In this document: positions 8,309 through 17,842 of the stretch, one piece after another
How the letters are laid out: each line of letters starts with the position of its first letter
How positions within the stretch are numbered: the first letter of the stretch is position 1
From: Phycisphaerales bacterium UBA1845
GTDB taxonomy: Bacteria; Planctomycetota; Phycisphaerae; UBA1845
Length of the DNA: 43,970 nt
Direction of reading: 5' to 3'
Assembly: GCA_002338715.1 (NCBI GenBank)
Contig: DDIR01000026.1
Coordinates: forward strand, 1-43,970
The notes under the pieces: generated by a model
Database searches by the model: none
Seen by the model: only the letters and a program-made list of their open reading frames with translations
What the model was told of the DNA's origin: nothing
Made by a program: the position numbers and the translations under genes

Positions 8309-8854
8309 CTAATCAGTCGATTGACGTAGTTCGCCTTCGCGGTCGAATAAGTATTGCACCCTCGACGACAACTTCTCAAGGAATGCAGTTATTGCCGTCG
8401 AATTCTCCTGAAGGACGCGAATATTGACATTGCGCAATTCGGTAAGTGTTGGTTTCTTCATAGCATCGTACGGATAGCGAAACGAAAAAGAATTGGAATC
8501 GTGTTCTTCGATTCGGCAAAAGTATTCGGTAACTTGGGCCTCATCATGCTTGCTGAGCGGATAGTCATCTGCAAGTGTTTCGCGCGCACTCTTCCTTGCC
8601 GTTTGCCATAGATCACTTAGAACATGACTCATTTTCCAATCGGATTTGCCGCAATTTAGGTACCTACTCTTCCAAATCAATTCCTTCAACATTAATTCGA
8701 ACGAATGACGATACAAGAAACAGATGGCGTAGATATGAGAATCAAGACTCGGGTGGTTTGCCTGAGCATGGGCCACAAGCGCATCCGCCGATTCACGATA
8801 ATAGGTGGACAATTCGTGGAATTGCATGTGGCCCGTAGTACAGGCGTTGTTCAT
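8309..8854 (-). CDS. HEPN-like protein of unknown function
   Basis: About 181 residues from the ATG at 8854; an ATG nine codons on (8827) is equally possible. A start at 8953 would lie inside a long inverted repeat and is rejected. The helical core HIYAICFLYRHSFELMLKELIW, then MSHVLSDLW and later SNSFSFRYPYD, matches my memory of a HEPN-related family in which a membrane-free helical bundle carries an RH..E motif, a later H..LW and an FRYP.D strand. HEPN proteins often act as RNases or partners in defence and toxin systems, but no partner gene is adjacent. Its AT content is higher than that of its neighbours and it sits beside a REP, which suggests acquired DNA. The family call is tentative. 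Confidence 0.55.
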   Translation of the reverse strand: MNNACTTGHMQFHELSTYYRESADALVAHAQANHPSLDSHIYAICFLYRHSFELMLKELIWKSRYLNCGKSDWKMSHVLSDLWQTARKSARETLADDYPLSKHDEAQVTEYFCRIEEHDSNSFSFRYPYDAMKKPTLTELRNVNIRVLQENSTAITAFLEKLSSRVQYLFDREGELRQSTD

Positions 8855-8940
8855 CCAGTCTTCGTGGGAACAAAAAGGATTTGGAAGCAATTGAATTGCC
8901 AACGTTAATTCCTTATTTGGTTGCTTGCGATTTGTAGCGC

Positions 8941-8984
8941 GGCCATAGAGCAAGGTGCGTCAAGATGCACCTTGCTCTATGGCC
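8941..8984. repeat. Perfect 18-bp inverted repeat downstream of dnaK
   Basis: GGCCATAGAGCAAGGTGC and its exact complement GCACCTTGCTCTATGGCC are separated by eight bases (gtcaagat). The element lies 35 bases after the dnaK stop codon on the minus strand. No T-tract follows on either strand, so it is not a standard intrinsic terminator, although it would stabilise a 3' end. It may be a miniature mobile or repeat element. Confidence 0.8.
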
Positions 8985-9019
8985 TGACTGCTGAATACAC
9001 ATCAAGAGCTGGTGCCGCG

Positions 9020-10951
9020 CTACTTACTCTCCTTAACCTCAAACTCGGCGTCGATGACGTCTTCGTTTTTGGCTGTGTCGGATTCGGGGGCGGCGTCTGC
9101 GCCTGCGGACTCGGCTGTTCCGCCGGCTGCTTGTTGGGCGGCTTGTTGCTTGGCCATCTCTTCGTAGATGATCTTGCCGATCTCCTGGGCTTCCTGCATC
9201 AGGTTGTCGGATGACTTCTTGATTGCGTCGGCATCGTCGCCCTTGGCCGCTTCACGCAGGGCGCTGACGGCGCTTTCGACCTTGCCGCGCGTCTCGGCTG
9301 ACACCTTGTCACCGTGTTCCTTCAACTGCTTTTCGGTTTCGAATGCCAGCTGCTCGGCGCGGTTGCGGGCTTCGACGAGTTCCTTCTTCTTGACGTCCTC
9401 GGCTGCATGCTCCTGCGCGTCGCGCTTCATCTTTTCGATTTCGGCGTCGCTCAAACCCGACGAACCTTCGATGCGGATCGACTGTTCCTTGTTCGTGGCT
9501 TTGTCCTTCGCCGACACCGAGATGATGCCGTTCGCGTCGATATCAAAAGTCACTTCGATCTGCGGCATGCCACGCGGAGCTGGCGCGATGCCCGACAGGT
9601 TGAACTGTCCGAGCGAACGGTTGTCAGCCGCCATCGGTCGATTGCCCTGCAACACGTGGATGGTGACTTCCGTCTGGTTGTCAGCCGCGGTGCTGTAAAC
9701 CTGGCTTTTGGACGTCGGGATCGTCGTGTTGGCTTCGATCATCGGGGTGAGCACACCGCCCATGGTTTCAACGCCGAGGGTCAGCGGGGTGACGTCGAGC
9801 AGGACGATGTCGTCCTTGTCGCCCGAGAGGATCGAACCCTGGATCGCCGCACCGATACCGACCACTTCGTCGGGGTTGATGCTGCGGTTGGGTTCCTTGC
9901 CGAAAATGTCGGTGACAAGTTTTTGGACGGCTGGTATGCGCGTCGAACCACCGACGAGGACGATCTCATCGATTTCCGAAGCCGAATGCTTGGCGCTCTT
10001 GAGGCATTCCATGACCGGACCGCGACAGCGCTCGGTGAGCGTGTGGGTCAACTGGTCGAACTTTGTCCGCGTCACGGTCATCTGCAAGTGCTTCGGACCG
10101 GACTGGTCGGCAGTGATAAACGGCAGGTTGATGGTGGTTTCCATCGTGGTCGAGAGTTCGCACTTGGCTTTCTCGCAGGCTTCTTTGAGGCGCTGGAGGG
10201 CCATCGGGTCTTTGCGAAGGTCGATGCCTTCGGTCTTGCGGAACTCTTCGGCGACGAAATCGATGAGGGCTTCGTCGTAGTCGTCACCACCGAGGTGGCC
10301 GTCACCGTTGGACGAAAGCACTTCGAAGACGTTGTCGCCGATGTCGAGGATGGAGATGTCGAACGTACCACCGCCAAGGTCAAAGACGGCGACCTTACCG
10401 CTCTTTCCGCTGTCGAGACCGTAAGCGAGTGCGGCGGCTGTCGGTTCGTTGATGATGCGCTCGACCTTGAGTCCGGCGATTTCGCCCGCGTCTTTGGTGG
10501 CTTTACGCTGCGAGTCGTTGAAGTATGCGGGGACGGTGATGACGGCGCTTTCGACTTTTGCGCCGAGGTAGTCTTCCGCTGTTTTCTTGAGGTCCTGCAA
10601 GATCATCGCGCTGATCTCGGGCGGGGTGTACGACTTGTCGCGGATTTTGACCGAGACGAGTTCGTCGGCACCGCCGGTGACTTCGTACGGGACGATCTTT
10701 TCTTCGGAGCTGACCTCGTGGTGGCGACGACCCATGAACCGCTTGATCGAGAAGACGGTGTTCTTGGGGTTGGTCACCTGCTGGTGGCGGGCGACCTGGC
10801 CGACCAGACGCTCACCCTTGTCGGTGAAGGCGACGACGGACGGTGTGGTCCGGGCGCCCTGGGCGTTGGTGAGGACTTTGGGCTGATCGCCTTCCATGAC
10901 GGCGACAACCGAGTTGGTGGTACCGAGGTCGATTCCGATGATTTTTGACAT
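9020..10951 (-). CDS. dnaK: Molecular chaperone DnaK (Hsp70)
   Basis: A 643-residue Hsp70, full length for the family. The ATPase domain begins [20 protein letters not shown] and contains [25 protein letters not shown] and [12 protein letters not shown]. The substrate-binding domain has [14 protein letters not shown] and the usual [19 protein letters not shown] helical lid and the acidic tail [13 protein letters not shown] close the protein. The ATG at 10951 follows AGAGGAGA and starts at the first conserved residue. It acts in the cytosol with DnaJ and GrpE, but neither gene is next to it here. I saw no CIRCE element or clear heat-shock promoter in the 350 bases upstream. The mirror frame opposite dnaK is open for 544 codons, an effect of codon bias. 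Confidence 0.98.
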   Translation of the reverse strand: MSKIIGIDLGTTNSVVAVMEGDQPKVLTNAQGARTTPSVVAFTDKGERLVGQVARHQQVTNPKNTVFSIKRFMGRRHHEVSSEEKIVPYEVTGGADELVSVKIRDKSYTPPEISAMILQDLKKTAEDYLGAKVESAVITVPAYFNDSQRKATKDAGEIAGLKVERIINEPTAAALAYGLDSGKSGKVAVFDLGGGTFDISILDIGDNVFEVLSSNGDGHLGGDDYDEALIDFVAEEFRKTEGIDLRKDPMALQRLKEACEKAKCELSTTMETTINLPFITADQSGPKHLQMTVTRTKFDQLTHTLTERCRGPVMECLKSAKHSASEIDEIVLVGGSTRIPAVQKLVTDIFGKEPNRSINPDEVVGIGAAIQGSILSGDKDDIVLLDVTPLTLGVETMGGVLTPMIEANTTIPTSKSQVYSTAADNQTEVTIHVLQGNRPMAADNRSLGQFNLSGIAPAPRGMPQIEVTFDIDANGIISVSAKDKATNKEQSIRIEGSSGLSDAEIEKMKRDAQEHAAEDVKKKELVEARNRAEQLAFETEKQLKEHGDKVSAETRGKVESAVSALREAAKGDDADAIKKSSDNLMQEAQEIGKIIYEEMAKQQAAQQAAGGTAESAGADAAPESDTAKNEDVIDAEFEVKESK

Positions 10952-11300
10952 GCTGCGTTCTCCTCTGCCGGGCCGCACGCGCCACACGACTGGGGGCGGC
11001 TTATGCGGGCAGTTCATTCGTTCAATTCGAGCGGACACGCGCCTTCAAAAGAGGCATTATCCCGCCGGACACAATGGTCCGATGGGGTTTGTTGCACGTG
11101 GGGTACCACGAAATCGGGGAATTGGGGAATTCTTAAGTTGTTTGTTGACAGTTAGTTGCCGAGAATAGAGAAAAGGCTGCGTCTGCGCGACTGCCATCAT
11201 GGCAGGCCGCTTTTCTGCGGTTTTGGCACCTTGGACGGTGGGAGATGGACCGTCTGGGAATTCTCTTGGAACCATTAGCCGGAGCATTAAACTCACAGCC
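10952..11300. other. Divergent intergenic region with a structured stretch
   Basis: This 349-base region separates dnaK from the ACT-domain gene. On the plus strand TTGACA at 11145-11150 could be a -35 box, but no good -10 lies at the right spacing. Downstream, AGAAAAG (11169-11175) pairs with CTTTTCT (11210-11216) around an inner hairpin CTGCC-atcat-GGCAG (11191-11205). A second hairpin has the stem GACGGT/ACCGTC near 11234-11254. These could form a leader for the ACT gene. No CIRCE repeat was found. Confidence 0.35.
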
Positions 11301-11777
11301 ATGGACACTGAGCCCTTTAGTCTGGCCTACGCAAGCGGATTTCCTGCCGCCCGGCAGTTGTCGATTTTCCTTCAGAATGGGATCGGGCAGTTGCTGCGGG
11401 TGACGCGGTTATTCGATCAGACGGATATACACATACTGGCCCTTTCGGTGGTGAATTCGATCGATTGCGCGATTATTCGCCTGATCGTGGACGATCCGGA
11501 TGCGGCGTATGAACTCTTGACGCAATCGGGATTTGCGGTGAATCAGACCGAGATCCTGGTGGTGGCGCTTCCGCCCGGTAAGCAGGCGCTGTTGCATACG
11601 TGGGTGGCGTTTCTGTCGGCTGAGGTCGATGTCGCGTATGCGTATGCGTTGATGACCCATCCCAACGGCAGCCCCGCATTGGCCGTCCAAGCCGACCAAC
11701 TCGAACAAGCGGCAGAAGCGCTTGGTAAAAAGGGTTTCCAAGTCCTGGATCAAACCGATTTGGCGCGGTTGTATTGA
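11301..11777 (+). CDS. ACT-domain protein (probable amino-acid-sensing regulator)
   Basis: A 158-residue protein with two ACT-like modules. The first (about residues 15-90) reads LSIFLQNGIGQLLRVTRLFDQTDIHILALSV split across strand-helix-strand, then CAIIRLIVDDPDAAYELLTQSGFAV; the second (about 95-158) is more divergent. ACT domains bind small ligands, usually amino acids, and often regulate biosynthetic enzymes; this is a stand-alone form, like acetolactate synthase small-subunit relatives. No biosynthetic gene is nearby. The ATG at 11301 was chosen because the fold begins soon after it; the upstream in-frame segment from 11199 overlaps possible leader hairpins. Confidence 0.75.
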   Translation: MDTEPFSLAYASGFPAARQLSIFLQNGIGQLLRVTRLFDQTDIHILALSVVNSIDCAIIRLIVDDPDAAYELLTQSGFAVNQTEILVVALPPGKQALLHTWVAFLSAEVDVAYAYALMTHPNGSPALAVQADQLEQAAEALGKKGFQVLDQTDLARLY

Positions 11778-11803
11778 GTCGGGTTTGCGCTCGGTCGTAT
11801 GAC

Positions 11804-11945
11804 GCCCGCGATGTGCCACGGCTCTGTGAGCCGTGAGGTTGGGGCATTGCGCTTGGCGGCGGGCTTGTCACCTTGAGCTTGGGACTGATAAAAGCGGGTT
11901 GCGCTTCCGCACTGCTCACAGAGCAGTGGCACGTCTTGGGGCGAA
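11804..11945. repeat. Paired inverted palindromic repeats, TGCTCTGTGAGC family
   Basis: The left unit at 11811-11836 has GTGCCAC followed by the hairpin CACGGCTC-tgt-GAGCCGTG. The right unit at 11910-11936 is its inverse, with hairpin CACTGCTC-aca-GAGCAGTG followed by GTGGCAC. The two are about 75 bases apart, a BIME-like arrangement. They fill most of the 306 bases between the ACT gene and the YugP-type gene; I see no gene in the rest. Confidence 0.8.
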
Positions 11946-12083
11946 CGCTGAACTTGTAATCTGTTGTCGGTGCATGCGCCTCGTGTGGCTCGGTTGCGTG
12001 CCTTGTGGCATGGAGCTTGCTACAGTCCTTCGCGGCGGCGGTGATTGCTGCCAAACTGACACGATGGTTGTGGAGACGAACAG

Positions 12084-12803
12084 ATGTATTTTGGATTGGA
12101 TCCTCTTTATTACTTGCTGCTGATTCCACCGATGTTGTTGGCGGCATGGGCGCAGTATCGCGTGAAGTCCACGTTCACGGCGGCTGCGAAGTATCGTCCG
12201 ATGAGCGGGATGAGTGGTGTCGAGACGGCGCAGCGCATTCTCGACGTGAACGGTATGCGCGAGGTGAAGATCGAACCGGTAGCTGGCAATCTCTCGGATC
12301 ACTACGACCCGCGCACGAAGACGCTGCGTTTAAGTCAGCCGGTGTATTCGGGGCGTTCGCTTGCGGCGATCGGGATCGCGGCGCACGAGGTTGGCCATGC
12401 GCTTCAAGACAAGAAAGGCTACGCGCCGCTGAAACTGCGCAACGGGATCGTGCCGTTGGCGTCGGTCGGCAGCAATCTGTCGATGATCATTTTCATGGCC
12501 GGCATGTTCATGAGTTGGGGCCGCAAGTCGAGTTTCGGCATGGGGCTGATGCTCGCGGGGATCGTCATGTTTTCGGCGGTGGTGTTGTTTCAACTGATCA
12601 ACCTGCCCGTCGAGTTCGACGCAAGCAATCGCGCGAAACGCATCATCGTTGAGCAGGGTTTCGTGTCGATCGAAGAGCGACAAGCCGTCGACAAAGTTCT
12701 CAACGCAGCGGCCCTGACCTACGTCGCCGCAACGCTAAGCGCAATCATGACGCTCGTGTATCTGCTGATTCGCTCGGGATTGTTAGGCGGTCGGCGCGAC
12801 TGA
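12084..12803 (+). CDS. YugP-type neutral zinc metallopeptidase, membrane-bound
   Basis: A 239-residue membrane protease of the zinc-dependent neutral protease 2 / YugP family. A first membrane helix covers residues 8-24. The catalytic HEVGH motif is at residues 101-105 (AAHEVGHALQ). Two more helices lie at about 128-148 and 153-173, followed by NLPVEFDAS with Glu177 as the likely third zinc ligand, and a last helix is near 210-232. The length and order fit the family, which is widespread but of unsettled function, presumably membrane-protein quality control. It ends two bases before a palindromic repeat that separates it from yajC, which runs the other way. Confidence 0.92.
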   Translation: MYFGLDPLYYLLLIPPMLLAAWAQYRVKSTFTAAAKYRPMSGMSGVETAQRILDVNGMREVKIEPVAGNLSDHYDPRTKTLRLSQPVYSGRSLAAIGIAAHEVGHALQDKKGYAPLKLRNGIVPLASVGSNLSMIIFMAGMFMSWGRKSSFGMGLMLAGIVMFSAVVLFQLINLPVEFDASNRAKRIIVEQGFVSIEERQAVDKVLNAAALTYVAATLSAIMTLVYLLIRSGLLGGRRD

Positions 12804-12897
12804 CGTGGGGTCCGCTGTGCGGACCAATGCCGAATTCATTATGTGTAAGGGGTCGCGTTGATGCAACCCGTCGATCAGTCCGCACAGTGGACCCTAC
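12804..12897. repeat. Paired inverted palindromes, GGTCCGC family, copy 1
   Basis: The left arm at 12804-12825 contains GGTCCGC-tgt-GCGGACC. The right arm at 12878-12897 is GTCCGCACAGTGGACCCTAC, the same unit inverted with one mismatch in the stem. The pair sits between the convergent YugP-type and yajC genes and could act as a two-way terminator, although no T-tract is present. Confidence 0.8.
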
Positions 12898-12916
12898 ATG
12901 TTTGCGACAAAGCCAT

Positions 12917-13270
12917 TTATTTTTCTGGCGTGCTCAAATCTCCGTCGGTGATCACCCTTTGAATCGACGACTTTAGGAACGTTACTTTTGTGTTGGTGGA
13001 TTCGTCTACCTTCAGGACCACTTCCTGATCGCGGACGGTGACGATCGTGCCCAGCAAGCCGCCGATGGTCATGACGCGGTCGTTCTTGGCCAGGTTGTCG
13101 AGCAGGTTGGCGCGTTCCTGTTTCTGCTTGCGGTTGCCGCGAATCATCACGAAATAAAAGATGCCGAAGCAGACGATCAAGCCGATGAACATCGGGTTTG
13201 GTCCCGGGGATGTCGGCTGGGTGGTGGGGGCTGGACTTTGCGCGAGCAGGTTGGCGAACGTTTGAAGCAT
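12917..13270 (-). CDS. yajC: Preprotein translocase subunit YajC
   Basis: A 117-residue protein. A short Pro/Thr-rich N-terminus is followed by one transmembrane helix at residues 27-44 (MFIGLIVCFGIFYFVMI), the basic RGNRKQKQ and the conserved cytoplasmic part LLDNLAKNDRVMTIGGLLGTI...VTFLKSSIQRV. This is the standard YajC plan and length. YajC associates with SecDF and YidC at the translocon. It lies directly after tgt on the same strand, the usual tgt-yajC order, but the expected secD does not follow: the next gene is convergent. A GGTCCGC palindrome pair lies in the 136 bases between tgt and yajC. Confidence 0.95.
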   Translation of the reverse strand: MLQTFANLLAQSPAPTTQPTSPGPNPMFIGLIVCFGIFYFVMIRGNRKQKQERANLLDNLAKNDRVMTIGGLLGTIVTVRDQEVVLKVDESTNTKVTFLKSSIQRVITDGDLSTPEK

Positions 13271-13336
13271 GATTCATTCCTTTGATCTGGCGAGTTGTTG
13301 CGTCTCGCCGGGGTTACTTGGTTCGTTTGCGAAATT

Positions 13337-13401
13337 GTAGGGTCCGCTGTGCGGACCGATTGGCCGAACGTGCAGCGACGGTCCGCACAGCGGACCCTAC
13401 G
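13337..13401. repeat. Paired inverted palindromes, GGTCCGC family, copy 2
   Basis: The left arm at 13337-13357 (GTAGGGTCCGCTGTGCGGAC plus C) and the right arm at 13380-13400 (its inverse, ending GGACCCTAC) are both complete, with 22 bases between. The two arms can also pair with each other into one long stem. It sits inside the tgt-yajC unit, six bases from the tgt stop codon. Confidence 0.85.
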
Positions 13402-13406
13402 TGACG

Positions 13407-14953
<1,547 letters not shown>

Positions 14954-15679
14954 ATGCCATACCAGAACATGACCCTTGAGGATTTCGCCAAGCACGTGGG
15001 GCTCGATGCCCGCGAGGTGCGCAAGATGGCCGACCGCGGCAAGCTTCCCGCCCAAAAGGTTGCGGGCAAGTGGCGGTTCAATCGCGCCGAAGTCACCGAG
15101 TGGCTTCAGCAGGACATGATCTCGCTCGATCTGGAGGAGGGGCGCCTACGCGATATCGAAAATGCCATGAGCGAAGCCGGGTCGCGTGATGTCGATCAGC
15201 ATCTGCTCACCGCGATGATGAGCGTGAAGGGAATCGACCTTTCGCTGCCGGCGAAGACGAAGTCGTCGGTCTTGCTGGAGTTGTGTGGGTTGGCTGACCG
15301 TACGGGACTGCTCTACGATCAACCGGGCTTGTTGACGGCGATTCAGCAGCGTGAATCCATGTGCTCGACAGCGCTGCCCAACGGCATCGCCATCCCTCAC
15401 CCCCGTCAGCCGATGCCATACGTCAGCGCTGAACCGTTCGTCTGTTTCGCGCGATTGCCACGCGGGATTGGTTTCGGTTCACCATACGGTGGTTTGACGA
15501 GCCTGTTCTTTTTGATCTGTTGCCACGAAGATCGACAGCACCTGCACGTGCTCGCGCGGTTGATGCGCATCCTCGATGACAACACCATCGGAAAGCTGCG
15601 CGAAGCCGAAGAGCCTGAAGAAGCCTTGGCGGCGATGATCGAACGCGAAGAAATCGTCGCTGCGAAACACGGCGCCTAA
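14954..15679 (+). CDS. HTH domain fused to PTS EIIA (PtsN/fructose type)
   Basis: A 241-residue fusion. Residues 5-55 are an excisionase/MerR-like winged helix: MTLEDFAKHVGL..REVRKMADRGKLPAQKVAGKW, then FNRAEVTEWL. Residues ~85-235 are an EIIA domain of the fructose/nitrogen-PTS type, with the phosphorylatable histidine His149 in LPNGIAIPHPR and the family's later FFLICCHEDRQHLHVLARL. In known systems EIIA-Ntr passes phosphate from EI/NPr and acts as a regulator. The fusion suggests a phosphorylation-controlled DNA-binding protein, but this is inference; the HTH could instead bind protein. No other PTS gene is in the window. Confidence 0.85.
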   Translation: MPYQNMTLEDFAKHVGLDAREVRKMADRGKLPAQKVAGKWRFNRAEVTEWLQQDMISLDLEEGRLRDIENAMSEAGSRDVDQHLLTAMMSVKGIDLSLPAKTKSSVLLELCGLADRTGLLYDQPGLLTAIQQRESMCSTALPNGIAIPHPRQPMPYVSAEPFVCFARLPRGIGFGSPYGGLTSLFFLICCHEDRQHLHVLARLMRILDDNTIGKLREAEEPEEALAAMIEREEIVAAKHGA

Positions 15680-15831
15680 ATTAACACCGCACCCAAGTTA
15701 ACACCGCAATTGGTTTGTTAATGCATTCCATTCAAAATGTCTCTGGATGAGACACGATTCCAAGCCTCACTTGATGCGCGTGGACGCATCGTCGCCTGCG
15801 CACTTATAATCCGCCCAAAGGAGATCAGGTC

Positions 15832-16779
15832 ATGATCAAATACACGATGTTTGCGCGCAATTGTTTGTTGGGTTCCCTCGCCATTGGCCTCAGCCCGATG
15901 CACGTTTTTGCCGAGGAGCCATCACCTAAACCCATGGAAGAAGCCGCCGCCGAAGTGGTCGCGGCGATACCCCAGATCGATGCACTCGCTGACAAGCGGA
16001 TGCGCGAGATGAGCGATTTGCTCGGTAAGCTCAAAAGTTTTCGATTCAGCGTCGAAATCGTCAACGACAATGTCGAACCCGACGGCCAGAAGATTCAGAT
16101 CGGTCGTCGATCGCGCGTCGAGGTGAAGCGCCCCAACGGTCTGCGTGTGGAATCGCAGGGCGATCGCGGGTGGAACAAGATGAGCGTGTTCGATGGCAAG
16201 CACTTTTTGCTGCACGATCGCGGTGAGAAGGTCTATTCCATTATCGACGCGCCGGGAACGCTCGACGAGTTCTTTCAATATCTTTTCGAAAAGTACGGGA
16301 CGTCGCCGCCGCTGGTGGATTTTCTGCTGGATGACGTTCACGGTGCGCTGACGGAAGGCGCTGATTCGGGGGCACTGCTTGGCGATGCGTTCGTTGCGGA
16401 GAAGGCTTGCGACCACCTCGTTTTTTCAAACGATGACCTCGAATGGCAGATTTGGATCGAAAAAGGGCCTAACCCGCTGCCCCGCAAGTTTGTCATTACT
16501 TACAAGGACGTCGATGTGCGTCCGCAGTATATGGCCGTCTTTCGTGAGTGGGACACCAACGCCTCGCTGGACGACGCAAGGTTTGCGACCACGGCGCCGG
16601 CTGACGCGACGAGTGTGCCGTTCGAGCGATTTGTCGACCGTCGATCGGAGGGCGATGGCGCCGATCAAGAAGGCGATGATCATGGCGGTGCGAAGCACGA
16701 AGAGGCTGATCATGACGGTGCAGATCATGGTGACGCCGACCACGACGATGCGGACCATGGCGCTGAGACTGAAAACTAG
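15832..16779 (+). CDS. DUF2092 exported protein with His/Asp-rich tail
   Basis: A 315-residue protein. A signal peptide of ~27 residues ends at VFAEE. The DUF2092 domain follows to about residue 265: ALADKRMREMSDLLGKLKSF, then RRSRVEVKRPNGLRVESQGD, SVFDGKHFLLHD, and the diagnostic WQIWIEKGPNPLPRKFVITY and RPQYMAVFREWD. The family is a predicted periplasmic protein of unknown role, related in fold to LolA/LppX-like lipid carriers. Unusually, the last ~45 residues repeat HDGADHGDADHDDADH, a possible metal-binding tail. AAGGAGAT precedes the ATG. The DUF6515-like gene starts 46 bases downstream, so the two are probably co-transcribed. Confidence 0.88.
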   Translation: MIKYTMFARNCLLGSLAIGLSPMHVFAEEPSPKPMEEAAAEVVAAIPQIDALADKRMREMSDLLGKLKSFRFSVEIVNDNVEPDGQKIQIGRRSRVEVKRPNGLRVESQGDRGWNKMSVFDGKHFLLHDRGEKVYSIIDAPGTLDEFFQYLFEKYGTSPPLVDFLLDDVHGALTEGADSGALLGDAFVAEKACDHLVFSNDDLEWQIWIEKGPNPLPRKFVITYKDVDVRPQYMAVFREWDTNASLDDARFATTAPADATSVPFERFVDRRSEGDGADQEGDDHGGAKHEEADHDGADHGDADHDDADHGAETEN

Positions 16780-16825
16780 GAATTGAACCAATCGGACCCG
16801 GTTTGTTGGGGTGGAGAACCGAATC

Positions 16826-17773
16826 ATGAAAAAGAAGACACTGGCATTGGCGATTGCCGCGACGTTTCTTGTCGCCGGTTTGACGGAAACGGCGACGGCT
16901 CAGACGCGCCGATCGTCGGGAGACCGGAGTTCGACCCGCGACCGATCAAACGACCGTTCGCGGCAGGGCGCGACGCGCGGTTCGGTGCGCTATTATCGAG
17001 ACCGCGATCAGTCGGGAGGCCGCGGGAACAGGGGAGATCGGGGCGTTCAAGATCGAAACCGCAACGATCGAAGTCGTGTTGACCGCGGTCGTCGCGCTGA
17101 CGATCGGTCAACGACCCGCATTCGTCGTAGCACGACGACGATGGCCCAGCATCCATCATCGAGTCGTCGGCGGGCATATTACCCGACGGACGTGCGCAAC
17201 CGCGCGTCGTACGGTTCGGTGCACAACCATCGCAGTGCGGTTCAGTTGCCGTCCTATCCCGATTATCGCGATCACTACGGCGCTCGCGTCCGCACCTACC
17301 CGCGCTATGGCATTCATGTCACGCAGTTGCCATCGCACCACGTGGTTTACACACATCATGGCCACGACTATTACCGCTGCGACGGGATCTACTATCGGCG
17401 CTATGGCGACTATTATCGCGTCGTGCGCCCGCCGATCGGTGTGTCGCTGACGTATCTGCCGGCTGGCTATGTTACGGTGGAGTTTGGCGGTCGACCTTAC
17501 TATCGCTACGAGAACACGTATTACGTGCAGCAAGTCATCGACAGTCAGCCGACCTACGTCGTGGTCGAACCGCCGAGCCAGGTTTACGTCGATACGCTGC
17601 CGCCGGATTGCTATCAGGTCTATTACAAGAATCGGCTTTACTACGTGGACATCTACGAAGAGATCGCCTACGCGCCGGTGATCGTGGACGGCTACACCCG
17701 CTATCGCCCGACGAATCTGGATGTGGACGTCGACATCGATGACGGTCAGATTGAAATCGAAATCGACGACTAG
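16826..17773 (+). CDS. DUF6515-like exported protein, Arg- and Tyr-rich
   Basis: A 315-residue protein. A signal peptide (MKKKTLALAIAATFLVAGL, cut after ATAQ) leads into an Arg/Asp/Ser-rich low-complexity region to about residue 115. Then come Tyr-rich beta repeats: GIHVTQLPSHHVVYTHHGHD, YYRCDGIYYRRYGDYYRVV, RPPIGVSLTYLPAGYVTVEF and GGRPYYRYENTYYV. This YY.YDG.YY/PPIG..V..LP pattern is that of DUF6515. The C-terminus is acidic (DVDVDIDDGQIEIEIDD). ATG at 16826 was chosen because GGAG lies nine bases upstream. It follows the DUF2092 gene closely, and both products are exported, so a shared envelope role is likely but unknown. Confidence 0.75.
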   Translation: MKKKTLALAIAATFLVAGLTETATAQTRRSSGDRSSTRDRSNDRSRQGATRGSVRYYRDRDQSGGRGNRGDRGVQDRNRNDRSRVDRGRRADDRSTTRIRRSTTTMAQHPSSSRRRAYYPTDVRNRASYGSVHNHRSAVQLPSYPDYRDHYGARVRTYPRYGIHVTQLPSHHVVYTHHGHDYYRCDGIYYRRYGDYYRVVRPPIGVSLTYLPAGYVTVEFGGRPYYRYENTYYVQQVIDSQPTYVVVEPPSQVYVDTLPPDCYQVYYKNRLYYVDIYEEIAYAPVIVDGYTRYRPTNLDVDVDIDDGQIEIEIDD

Positions 17774-17789
17774 AACGAAGTGCATTGGC

Positions 17790-17813
17790 GGTAGGTCGGG
17801 TCATCGACCCGAC
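17790..17813. repeat. GTCGGGTCATCGACCCGAC palindrome, copy 1
   Basis: GGTAGGTCGGGTCATCGACC plus CGAC: an eight-base stem around a three-base ATC loop, 17 bases after the DUF6515-like gene. Related copies are at 18247-18296 and 18678-18710. Confidence 0.75.
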
Positions 17814-17842
17814 AAGGATGGCTGAATCTTAGGGTGATTGCG

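Noticed and set aside
8941..8984. Intrinsic terminator of dnaK
   Set aside because: A strong stem but no T-tract on either strand.
9314..10948. Long 544-codon open frame opposite dnaK
   Set aside because: It mirrors dnaK codon by codon; such frames arise from GC-biased codons. No domain or ribosome site supports it.
10952..11300. CIRCE or sigma-32 promoter for dnaK
   Set aside because: No TTAGCACTC-N9-GAGTGCTAA and no paired CTTGAA/CCCCAT at usable spacing.
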